Assembly (NCBI GenBank): GCA_964537965.1
Contig: CAZIDB010000050.1
Coordinates: 1 to 24,726 of the forward strand
Reading direction: 5' to 3'
DNA from: SURF-24 sp964537965
GTDB taxonomy: Bacteria; Bacteroidota; Ignavibacteria; Ignavibacteriales; SURF-24
DNA length: 24,726 bases
Below the pieces are notes generated by a model that was not told the origin of the DNA, did not search any database, and saw only the letters and a list, made by a program, of their open reading frames with translations. A program made the position numbers and the translations under genes. Shown here in pieces: positions 8,301-15,464 of the stretch (within the stretch, counting starts at the first letter, position 1; the number at the start of each line of letters is the position of its first letter).

Positions 8301-8462
8301 AATAATATTGAAACCACCCTTATCAATAGCTTGATCAAATTCTTCGCGTGTTTGCACCACATTAATTTGGAAAATAATTCCAGATGATTTCAACATTGTT
8401 TGAATTAGTTCAATATCTTCGGTATCATCTTCAAGCTGCAAAATATTTAAAGATTTTTTCAT
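5319..8462 (-). CDS. REC-PAS5-histidine kinase
   Basis: A soluble 1047-residue kinase. The receiver (about 1-120, D57 in LADFSLP) resembles that of the kinase at 17839-20208: both have an SGT motif and a lysine not followed by proline (VPKQ, IMKN). Five PAS domains follow at about 137-257, 269-390, 400-520, 525-640 and 647-760, most closing with DITERK. The fourth reads like the NifL sensor domain (NPKFTETTGY, EVIGKN, EWHGEF, DLFW), a subfamily with FAD-binding members. A coiled coil (about 765-825) leads to HisKA with H833 (SHEFRTPL) and a complete HATPase (NLLSNAIKY, DNGIGI, GTGLGM). It lies 22 nt after the Rcp1-like regulator and 6 nt before LytTR. With a receiver at one end and a kinase at the other, it is suited to an intermediate step of a relay. 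There is no transmembrane helix. Confidence 0.93.
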   Translation of the reverse strand: MKKSLNILQLEDDTEDIELIQTMLKSSGIIFQINVVQTREEFDQAIDKGGFNIILADFSLPMYDGISALRLAKERCPDIPFIFVSGTLGEDAAIAALTEGATDYVPKQKLSKLIPAISRAMSEADNKRERKLALDALKKSQEQLSMITNSIDDVIYSINGQTGEFDYISPVFERKFGYTLSDLKQIGGRWSFLQKVVQDVDPSEPDPVMNELQKSVFKNTPVREYWWKCKDGNLLFIEDQSVPIYEGNRLIRIDGVLRDITARKAAEVALGRSEERYHRLVDSATDYIYSVRIESGIPVSTIHGPGCVSVTGYTSEEFESDPYLWLRMIYKEDVQRVTDLTTKILSGIEVQPIEHRIIHKNGTIRWIRNTPVPQYDNAGILISYEGMITDITERKRTEEILRESEEQFRILAEQSPNMIFINNKRKVIYANPKCEEMMGYSKEEFYDDKFNFFDLIDPQFVSLIQENFKKHLNGEELNPYEYALRRKDGKRIDVIIASKLINYKSERAILGVITDVTERKRIEVELRSLTHAIEQSPVSVIMTNVKGDIEYVNPKFTETTGYLKEEVIGKNPRILKSGEMQPETYNELWNTITSGKEWHGEFHNKKKNGDLFWEAASISPVRDEKGSITNFVAIKEDITERKRLDKELKESEEQFRTLVNTVPDIIIRTDLLGNIIYVNETLLPQNIPIGKILGVNILTFLSPEDRVRGLENIKLMFKEKLGLREYKLKFNSIEFDCEINGDLLRDSEGEPNGMVYVIRDITERKKTEKELENYRYHLEELIRERTKELEHINKLLEEEIVKQKQAEEKVKQSLEKEKEFSELKSKFTSIASHEFRTPLAVIYSSTELLQRYGKQWSDEEFNEQVERVKDYVHHMTDIMDDMLTISRTETGKIKFEPRATDLEQLCLSIFGDLKLLLTPKHNLHLNYMLKQKKYKVDEKLLRYILVNLLSNAIKYSINGGDIDLEVTDQKDNIIFEINDNGIGIPEKDQPYLFEPFHRGENVGEIQGTGLGMSIIKRSVEMHNGSIIFQSRINEGTKFKVTIPIINQ

Positions 8463-8484
8463 TTGAATTTATGATTGTATTTTT

Positions 8485-8955
8485 CTAAAAATGAAGATTA
8501 GGATTTATTCTTTTAATACTTCCTGGAGGCGCTTCGTTTATTAATGTCCAGAAGACACCTATTCTTTTAACCGCTTTAACAAATGCTGTAAATTTAACAG
8601 GTTTAACAACATAAGAGTTAACTCCCAATTTGTAAGATATCTCAATATCTTTATTTTCTCTGGAAGATGTAACAATTACAACAGGAATAACTTTCATATT
8701 AACATCTGATTTAATGATTTTTAATACTTCAATGCCACTCATCTTTGGTAATTTTAAATCAAGCATAATTACAATGGGATTTCCTTCAGCACGAAACGAA
8801 AATTTATTCCTATGATAAAGGAAGTCAATTGCTTCTTCCCCATCCCTTACAATTTCAACTTCATCAACAAGATTTAACTCAGAAAGAGCAATAAGAGTAA
8901 GTTCAATATCATTAGGATCATCTTCTACAAGAAGAATGCCTTTATTTTTTTCCAT
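8485..8955 (-). CDS. Rcp1-like single-domain response regulator
   Basis: A 156-residue CheY-like receiver with no output domain. Acidic residues EDD at 11-13, phospho-acceptor D66 (MLDLKLPKMSG), VTSS and K in VVKPVKF are all present. The extended loop before D66 and the C-terminal FWTLINEAPP are typical of Rcp1-type regulators, the usual partners of phytochrome-like kinases. That fits the gene just upstream, whose kinase core is of the phytochrome-associated type (SHDLRAPLRH). The two genes overlap by 14 nt and the regulator's SD-like GGAG lies inside the kinase's last codons, so translation is probably coupled. Lacking an output, it probably acts as a phosphate shuttle or by protein contact, perhaps with the REC-kinases downstream. 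Confidence 0.92.
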   Translation of the reverse strand: MEKNKGILLVEDDPNDIELTLIALSELNLVDEVEIVRDGEEAIDFLYHRNKFSFRAEGNPIVIMLDLKLPKMSGIEVLKIIKSDVNMKVIPVVIVTSSRENKDIEISYKLGVNSYVVKPVKFTAFVKAVKRIGVFWTLINEAPPGSIKRINPNLHF

Positions 8956-11900
8956 GGTTTTTCTCCATTGTTACAATTGGAAGTGAAAAATAAAATGTGG
9001 CTCCAACGTTAACTCCTCCTTTTGCCCAGGTTTTGCCACCATGCCTGCTAATAATCCTATGAACATTTGCTAATCCTATTCCAGTACCTTCAAATTCCTC
9101 ACTACGGTGCAAACGATGGAAAACACCAAAGAGCTTATCAACATAATTCATATCAAAGCCAACTCCATTATCATGAACGTATATAATAATCTCCTTTCCC
9201 TCTGCAGGTATAATTCCGATTTCAATTTCTGCAGGTGTGCGTGTTCTTGTAAATTTCAAAGCATTCGAAATTAAATTTACCATAACAATCTGAAGCATTG
9301 CCCGATCTCCAATTACAATTGGTATTTCTGAAATACGCCAATTAATTATTCTTCCCTCCATTTCCGGTTGAAATTCACTTATAATCTCTTGTATCATCAT
9401 ATTCAAATCGACTTTCTTTTTAGACATTTCATTTCGTCCCATCCTTGAGAAGGAAAGCAGATCATCAATTAATGCTGCCATTTTTTTAGCCGAGTTCGAA
9501 ATAATGGTTACGTAATGTATACCTTCTTCATCGAGAGTAGCTTGAATTTTTTCAATAAGTAACTCAAGAAATCCATCAATATGCCGCAATGGTGCACGTA
9601 AATCGTGCGATACTGAATATGCAAATGCTTCTAGCTCTTTGTTGGCAGCTTCCAATTTTATTGTTCGATCCAAGACTCTTTGTTCTAATTCGCTATTTAA
9701 TTTAACTATTTCATCTTCCACCCGTTTGCGTTCGGTAATATCTATAACATATCCTTGGTAATGTGTTATCATTCCATTTTCATCTCTCAGGATTGTAGTA
9801 TAATCATCAATCCATATTATCTTTCGGTCTTTTCTGATAATGCGGTAAGACTGAATAAAATTTTCTGCGCCGCTTTTGCTATACGTCGATACTTCAATAG
9901 CTACACGTTCTGTATCTTCGTTAGGTATGGTGTCTGCATATGGAACTTTGCCCGAAGTCAGCTCTGTGACAGAATAACCGAAAACCTTTTCCACGTTGGG
10001 AGAGACATACTCAACAGGCCAGCCTTCCTCATTTTTCCATTTAAATACAACGACCGGACCTTCAATGAACATATTGCGTTCTACTGATAAAATTTTATTG
10101 GTAGCTTTTATTTCTATTTCTGCTCGCCTGCGCTCGGTGATGTCAGTAACAATTCCTTCAATTGCAATTGGATTTCCGGTATCATCACGCACTATGATAT
10201 TCCGTTGATTAAGCCAACGGACTTGTCCTGTTTTATGAATAATTTGATATTCATAAGTTGGAGGCATTTTCCCTTTGATCAGATTTGCCCATTGTTCTTC
10301 AAAATATTTATGCCAATCCGGGTGAATTGCTTGTTTGAACAGCAGCGGATTAGTATAAAATTCTTCCGGAGAATAACCAAACAAAGAAAGAGCTGCCGGA
10401 CTTATATATTCATATCTGCCAGCAGGTATAGACATTCTATAAATTACATCTTGTGCATTTTCAGCTAAGCGGCGGAAACGCTCTTCGCTTTGGCGTAAGG
10501 CTTCTTCAGAGCGTTTTCGCTCTGCAATTTCCCATGCCAGATCAGCAAGTAGGGAAATTGCTTCTATATCTTTTTCATTATAGTCCGAATCCTTATTCCC
10601 TATTCCCAGAATAGCCATAATTTTTTCACCACGAATAACCGGAACCACTAGTTCACGAATTACTTCAGCGTGCCCTTCTGGCATTCCTTTACGGTTAGGA
10701 AGCGATGCATAGTCATTATGAATAATTGGTTTTCGATTATAAACACAATCAACCCAAACACCCGCCTCATCAATTGAATAGTGTAATCCTTTACCTTCGG
10801 CTTTACAAAATTCAGCTTTAGTTCTTTTTGACCAATTCTGTAAGATAAGAGATTTCTGATCGTCTTCAACAAAATGATAAAAACCCACACAACTATCGGT
10901 AAGTTTTTCTGCTTCATTCAATGTTTCTTCAAGTAAATCATCTAATGAATGCATTACGGCAAACTGCAATAAATATAATCGTGATGCATTTATAGCTTCA
11001 TTACGTTTGCGTTCTGTTATATCTCGTTCGATACCTGATATACCAATTATATTTCCATCCGAGTTATAAACTGGTGAGATTGTGAGTGATACATTGAATG
11101 ATATTCCATTTTTCCTTAGTCGTTTTGTTTCAAAATGCTCAATATGTTCGCCTTGTTTTATTTGTTCATAAATTATATTCATTTCATCCAAATGCTGCGG
11201 TGGAATAAGAATTGAAATGGATTTCCCAATAATTTCATCTTGTGAGTAATCGTAAATATTTTCTGCGCCTTTATTCCAACTGGTGATAATACCTTCAACA
11301 GTTTTACCGATAATTGCATCATCTGAGTATTCAACAATAGCCGCAAGTTGTATGGCACGAAGCTCAGCCTGTCGTCTCTCCTCAACTTCCAGTGAAAGAT
11401 CTTCAATTATATTTAATGTTGCATTACGTGCTCTATTAAGCTCTATGTTCTTCTCAATTATTTCTTCGTTTATTTTTTTTTGTTCATCAATTAATTTATT
11501 AATTCTTTCCTCAGCTAGTTTGCGTTCAGTGATATCAGTAAACATTCCAAAGGAACCATTAAATTTATGATTACTATCGAAGATTGGAGTAGCAGAAGCA
11601 ATAGTCCACACAACATTTCCATCTTTGCGGTAAAAGCGACGTTCATAAGTCTCAGCAATTCCTTGTCTACGATTTGCAATGATTTTTTGATGATCTAGTA
11701 CGTCGCTGGTGAATATAAAATCAGTAAAGGGTCTTCCATATATCTCTTCGGTTGCATAGCCGAGTAATTCCGCCATCCGGTTATTAACAAAATTTGTTCT
11801 ATCTTCTTTATCTACACCCCATATTCCTTCTAAAGATGTATCAACTATATAACGGTATTTTGCTACGCTTTGCCGAAGTAATTCCTCGGCTTTATTCCTT

Positions 11901-12604
11901 TCTTCTTCGTGTATGTTAACTTGCGTCAGCATTTTATTAAAGCTTTCATACAATAATCCGATTTCATCAGATCCCTTTTTTTTTACACGATGTGAATAAT
12001 CTGCCTCTGACACAATTTTATTTGTGGTATTGGTTAAATCTAAAATTGGTTTTGATATAACGGTTTGAAGTTTTGAAGCAATAAAATATGATAGAACCAG
12101 TAGTCCTAAGATTAATGCTATTGTCTGAGCAAATTGCTGATTGATTTTTTCAGTTAAAATATCTGTGGATGCTTTAAGGTATACAGTACCATATTTAACA
12201 CCCTTATACATAATTGGATGAAAGATTTCCAGGTTGTTTTTATTAAAAATATATTTTTCTTTTGTGTTGATGGATGCTGGAAGTTCTTTATCACTTTCCT
12301 TTTGATATGAGGCAAACAAATCATTTTTCTCATCATAAATGCCACCAGTAGAAATTGATGGTATGGTCGCTATTTTTTTTATAACATCAGCAGCTACTTT
12401 ATTATCTCTAAATGAAAGAGGGGCAATACAATACTCGCCAATTAACCTCGCGTTTATTATTGTATTATTAACCATATCCTCTTTATATGTATTTATATTA
12501 CGAATAGTGACTAAAGTAGAGCCAACACCAATCGAAATAGCAGTTGATAGTAGTATTATAATTATTAATTTATTTTTAATAGAAATATTTTGGAAGAATT
12601 TCAT
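8942..12604 (-). CDS. Transmembrane CHASE8-HAMP-PAS4-GAF histidine kinase
   Basis: A 1220-residue inner-membrane sensor kinase. Order: transmembrane helix about 12-34; a periplasmic domain about 38-158 resembling CHASE8, the YfiN periplasmic sensor (NARLIGEYCIAPLSF, GGIYDEKNDLFASY); transmembrane helix about 161-178; HAMP about 178-232; PAS about 245-370; coiled coil; PAS about 420-540; a GAF_2-type domain (VGFYHF, HNDYASLP, GHAEVIRELVVPV, LADLAWEIAERKR); two more PAS; coiled coil; HisKA with H1000 (SHDLRAPLRH); HATPase (NLISNALKF, DNGVGFDM, GTGIGL). It starts 2 nt after the YfiR-like gene, with GAGGA inside that gene's end, so the two are tightly coupled. YfiR proteins are known to control YfiN through its periplasmic domain; the equivalent here would gate a kinase. 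Its first PAS closely resembles the last PAS of the protein at 22691-24217. Confidence 0.93.
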   Translation of the reverse strand: MKFFQNISIKNKLIIIILLSTAISIGVGSTLVTIRNINTYKEDMVNNTIINARLIGEYCIAPLSFRDNKVAADVIKKIATIPSISTGGIYDEKNDLFASYQKESDKELPASINTKEKYIFNKNNLEIFHPIMYKGVKYGTVYLKASTDILTEKINQQFAQTIALILGLLVLSYFIASKLQTVISKPILDLTNTTNKIVSEADYSHRVKKKGSDEIGLLYESFNKMLTQVNIHEEERNKAEELLRQSVAKYRYIVDTSLEGIWGVDKEDRTNFVNNRMAELLGYATEEIYGRPFTDFIFTSDVLDHQKIIANRRQGIAETYERRFYRKDGNVVWTIASATPIFDSNHKFNGSFGMFTDITERKLAEERINKLIDEQKKINEEIIEKNIELNRARNATLNIIEDLSLEVEERRQAELRAIQLAAIVEYSDDAIIGKTVEGIITSWNKGAENIYDYSQDEIIGKSISILIPPQHLDEMNIIYEQIKQGEHIEHFETKRLRKNGISFNVSLTISPVYNSDGNIIGISGIERDITERKRNEAINASRLYLLQFAVMHSLDDLLEETLNEAEKLTDSCVGFYHFVEDDQKSLILQNWSKRTKAEFCKAEGKGLHYSIDEAGVWVDCVYNRKPIIHNDYASLPNRKGMPEGHAEVIRELVVPVIRGEKIMAILGIGNKDSDYNEKDIEAISLLADLAWEIAERKRSEEALRQSEERFRRLAENAQDVIYRMSIPAGRYEYISPAALSLFGYSPEEFYTNPLLFKQAIHPDWHKYFEEQWANLIKGKMPPTYEYQIIHKTGQVRWLNQRNIIVRDDTGNPIAIEGIVTDITERRRAEIEIKATNKILSVERNMFIEGPVVVFKWKNEEGWPVEYVSPNVEKVFGYSVTELTSGKVPYADTIPNEDTERVAIEVSTYSKSGAENFIQSYRIIRKDRKIIWIDDYTTILRDENGMITHYQGYVIDITERKRVEDEIVKLNSELEQRVLDRTIKLEAANKELEAFAYSVSHDLRAPLRHIDGFLELLIEKIQATLDEEGIHYVTIISNSAKKMAALIDDLLSFSRMGRNEMSKKKVDLNMMIQEIISEFQPEMEGRIINWRISEIPIVIGDRAMLQIVMVNLISNALKFTRTRTPAEIEIGIIPAEGKEIIIYVHDNGVGFDMNYVDKLFGVFHRLHRSEEFEGTGIGLANVHRIISRHGGKTWAKGGVNVGATFYFSLPIVTMEKNHGKK

Positions 12605-12606
12605 TA

Positions 12607-13155
12607 TTAATTTTCCTCGGTATTTACATTTTTTGAAAGATTAAGCAATAAAGTACTGACGTAAAGTTCTGATTGTTGTAAAGCGTTCTTATTTATTTCA
12701 AAATATATATGGTTTCCCTCTGTAAACAGAGTTATTAATACACCCCTTTTTGCATATTCGATCTCATCACTTATTGTAAGGATAGGCTTATTTTCTGTAT
12801 AAGATATTATTTGATTAATTCTGTTATTTCCTGATTTTGATATAAATAGAAGGTTACAATGGGGGATTTCATCCAAAGTTGAAATATTCCTTATCTCAAC
12901 TTTCTTGCCTTTTATTTTTTGCCTGGAGTACATTTCGATAATAATTGATTTAAATGGACAATCACCTATTAAACCTATTACAAACGGTTTATTTGCATCT
13001 TCCATATTAACTTCAGCCGGCCAATCTATAAAGCGTGTAAACTTCTCCAGAAAAGCAGCTTTCACCTCATACTCACTATATTCTTTTGGTTGGGCAAAAA
13101 GACAAAGCGGCAACAAGTAAACAAATAATGCAAGTATACCATTTTTAATTATCAT
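12607..13155 (-). CDS. YfiR-family (DUF4154) periplasmic protein
   Basis: A 182-residue secreted protein. Residues 1-21 form a signal peptide (hydrophobic LALFVYLLPLCLF, then AQ). The mature part follows the DUF4154 pattern: YEVKAAFLEKFTRFIDWP at about 29-46, VIGLIGDCPF, ILTISDEIEYAKRG at about 125-138, and IYFEINKNALQQSELYVS near the end. Cys66 and Cys100 may match the conserved disulfide pair of Pseudomonas YfiR (inference). The known YfiR is a periplasmic repressor of the diguanylate cyclase YfiN. Here the gene is between a TonB-dependent receptor and a CHASE8 kinase, 2 nt before the latter, so it probably binds that kinase's periplasmic domain. No OmpA-like YfiB gene is present; the receptor may take that role. 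The length is normal for the family. Confidence 0.85.
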   Translation of the reverse strand: MIIKNGILALFVYLLPLCLFAQPKEYSEYEVKAAFLEKFTRFIDWPAEVNMEDANKPFVIGLIGDCPFKSIIIEMYSRQKIKGKKVEIRNISTLDEIPHCNLLFISKSGNNRINQIISYTENKPILTISDEIEYAKRGVLITLFTEGNHIYFEINKNALQQSELYVSTLLLNLSKNVNTEEN

Positions 13156-13223
13156 AGAATTTATCTCATCACCAGTAACTCAATAAAAATTTTTAACCGA
13201 CAACCTTGATTGTTTTGCAACAT

Positions 13224-15323
13224 CTAAAAATGAATTGATCCACTTATATAAAAACTTCTTCCTTCTTCTAAAAAGCAACTGGGATCCGACTGCCTGACAT
13301 CGGGATAAAGATTTTTCCTATCAAACAAATTATGGATAGAAAGTGAAAAATCGATTTCCGGCAATGTGGGAAATTTTATCCGGCTCGCAAGAAATGTAAA
13401 ATTAAAACAAAGATATTCCGGAACAGTAATAATATTATTCTCAAGATTCTCATTTAAAGCAATGCTCTTAGTTTTATCTGTGTACTTTCCATAAAGACTG
13501 AGTGATAATTTTTCCATTATACTATAAACTAAACCAAATCCCAGTTTATTTTTGGCAACTTCCAGAAAGTCAGCATCATCCGGATTATTTTCGTAATTAT
13601 ACCAGATATTTCCTTTTAGATTATTATACTGCCATCTGATCATTGCCTCCAATCCATCTACTTTTTTAGTACCTATGTTAATCGGATTTCCATTTATTCC
13701 CAATCCTTGAATAAGGCTTGAAGCATGATTACGATAATAAACCAATTGTCCAAAAATATTCTCAACAGGATTTAGATGGATGGAGAATTCCCAGGTTTTT
13801 ATTTTCTCTGGTTTTATCTCTGGAGTGGCTTGCATTTCGAACATTGTTGGTTCCCTGAATGCTGCTCCGTAAAGAGTTTTAACCACCAAACCTTTTATAA
13901 CTTGAAAATACAGACCGCTTCTTATGTTGGTTATACTTCCGTAAATATTATGATAATCGTATCTACCGCCTAAAGTTATTTGAAGTCTATCATCAAAAAA
14001 TGAATGCTGGTCCTGCAGATAGATAAATGTTTTACTCTGATCTAAGTATGGTTTCAAACTGGCAAAATAACCTTTAGGCGGATAAAGATACCTGCCCACA
14101 ATTGGCTTACCCAAGGTGCTGTCTGTACTGCTCAAACCAGTAAAAGCAGGTTCACCTATATTTACATTGTAATAACCAATTCCTGCAATTAGATAATTAG
14201 GAATACCCTTGGGGGTAATATCGAATTGTACTTTAATAGTGTGTGATTTGCAATCTTCAATATTGAACACACCAAGGTAAGGAGGATTGTCCCCCTCATC
14301 AGATCTATTTTGAAAACGAATATAATCATCTTCATCTTCCCGGAAGGCATCAACAGTTAATTTCATTGGGAAGGGATCAAATTTCTTTTCAAACCTCAAG
14401 TAAGTTAAAAGTTGTTCTGAGATGTAACTAAAATTAGTAAAAGAAATTTCAGGATTTTCAATCCCGCCGCCGTCCTCATCTCTTAGGAAATATGTACCAG
14501 CTTCGATATTGGCATCACCACTAATGGAATAATTCAAATTGATATTTGCATTATAAGCCCTGTTATTGTCTCTATAAGGATTTCCATTATCGAGCATCCT
14601 ATTTCTTAACTGTTGGTTATCGTACGTGTATTCTGTAGTCCGTATAAAATCAGTAAAGTCGGGTCCATTCTGATTAAAAATAGTTCCGCTTAGGGTAATG
14701 CCCAGGTCATTCTTTTTAGTAATTACATTCAAACTTAGTTGCTTACTATCGAATACCTTATCCGCGCTTCCTAGGGAAAAAGAAAGATCTGAAAACTCTT
14801 CCGTGTTAGTACTACTTTTTGTAATAATATTAATCACACCAGTAAAGGCATCTGCCCCATATAAAGCCGAAGCCGGTCCCTGGATTATTTCAATTTGTTT
14901 CACGTTGTTCAAAGTGTATTGAGATGCAATATAACATTCACCTGACCATAACTTATTCATTTGGCGGCCATCGATCAATATTTTTGTTTTCGACCAGTTC
15001 TCCGCAAAACCTCTCTGCCCGCCCTGGAGATTAGAATGCGCACTAGCATATTCAATTCCCGGAAGATTCTGCAGAACATCTTTCAGATCACGGTAACCAT
15101 ACTGTCTTATATCTTCTTCTGTGGTAACATAAATAGTAGCCGGAGCTTCAACCAACTTTTGCATTCTATTAGAAGCAGTAATAACTTCAACATTCATCAA
15201 TTCTTCAATTGTCATTTCTTCCAATGTTTTTTCCTGTGCGGATATACAAATAGGAAATACAGATATAAGAAATATCAAAACAAGTATAGTATTAAATACT
15301 GTTTTGCAATTATTATTTTTCAT
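13224..15323 (-). CDS. TonB-dependent outer-membrane receptor
   Basis: A 699-residue receptor. The start is set at 15323 because AAAGGAG lies 8 nt upstream and a normal signal peptide follows (hydrophobic core TILVLIFLISVFPI, then CISAQ). The frame stays open 35 codons further up, but that stretch resembles no export signal. After cleavage comes a short segment with MTIEELMNVEVITAS, then the plug domain (APATIYVTTEEDIR, DVLQNLPGIEY, ILIDGRQMN, IEIIQGPASALYG, GVINIITK) and a beta-barrel ending in aromatic GSIHF. There is no long N-terminal CarboxypepD_reg-like or STN extension and no SusD neighbour, so it is not a SusC-type importer. I see no ligand clue; cobalamin, metal chelate or small organic ligand are all possible. 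It is 68 nt upstream of the YfiR-like gene and probably heads that operon. Confidence 0.92.
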   Translation of the reverse strand: MKNNNCKTVFNTILVLIFLISVFPICISAQEKTLEEMTIEELMNVEVITASNRMQKLVEAPATIYVTTEEDIRQYGYRDLKDVLQNLPGIEYASAHSNLQGGQRGFAENWSKTKILIDGRQMNKLWSGECYIASQYTLNNVKQIEIIQGPASALYGADAFTGVINIITKSSTNTEEFSDLSFSLGSADKVFDSKQLSLNVITKKNDLGITLSGTIFNQNGPDFTDFIRTTEYTYDNQQLRNRMLDNGNPYRDNNRAYNANINLNYSISGDANIEAGTYFLRDEDGGGIENPEISFTNFSYISEQLLTYLRFEKKFDPFPMKLTVDAFREDEDDYIRFQNRSDEGDNPPYLGVFNIEDCKSHTIKVQFDITPKGIPNYLIAGIGYYNVNIGEPAFTGLSSTDSTLGKPIVGRYLYPPKGYFASLKPYLDQSKTFIYLQDQHSFFDDRLQITLGGRYDYHNIYGSITNIRSGLYFQVIKGLVVKTLYGAAFREPTMFEMQATPEIKPEKIKTWEFSIHLNPVENIFGQLVYYRNHASSLIQGLGINGNPINIGTKKVDGLEAMIRWQYNNLKGNIWYNYENNPDDADFLEVAKNKLGFGLVYSIMEKLSLSLYGKYTDKTKSIALNENLENNIITVPEYLCFNFTFLASRIKFPTLPEIDFSLSIHNLFDRKNLYPDVRQSDPSCFLEEGRSFYISGSIHF

Positions 15324-15331
15324 TTCTTCAT

Positions 15332-15338
15332 CTCCTTT
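15332..15338 (-). promoter_or_regulatory. Strong ribosome binding site of the TonB-dependent receptor
   Basis: AAAGGAG on the minus strand, 8 nt before the ATG at 15323. It is one of the two best SD sites in the window and decides the start over the longer open frame beginning at 15428. Confidence 0.75.
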
Positions 15339-15360
15339 AGTAAATTTTTTTCTAAATACA

Positions 15361-15427
15361 TTACACAACCACTTACACAATGAATAATAAAAATCAAACT
15401 GTTTCAACGAATAAACAATTTTACACA
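15361..15427. repeat. Three phased TTACACA repeats upstream of the receptor operon
   Basis: TTACACA occurs on the plus strand at 15361-15367, 15373-15379 and 15421-15427, that is at offsets 0, 12 and 60, all multiples of 12. They lie in the 141-nt gap between the Cache-PAS gene and the receptor, where the receptor promoter should be. Direct repeats there could be an operator; tandem repeats are what LytTR regulators bind. The sequence is AT-rich, so chance is not excluded. Confidence 0.35.
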
Positions 15428-15464
15428 CTATATTTAATGTTTAACCTTTCTTAAAAATTAATAA

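Noticed and set aside
14961..15383. 140-codon plus-strand open frame opposite the receptor N-terminus
   Set aside because: Phe/Asn-rich antisense shadow of the signal peptide and plug region; no independent coding evidence.
15324..15428. 35-codon N-terminal extension of the TonB-dependent receptor
   Set aside because: It would bury the signal peptide; AAAGGAG sits directly before the internal ATG at 15323, and the extension covers the probable promoter.
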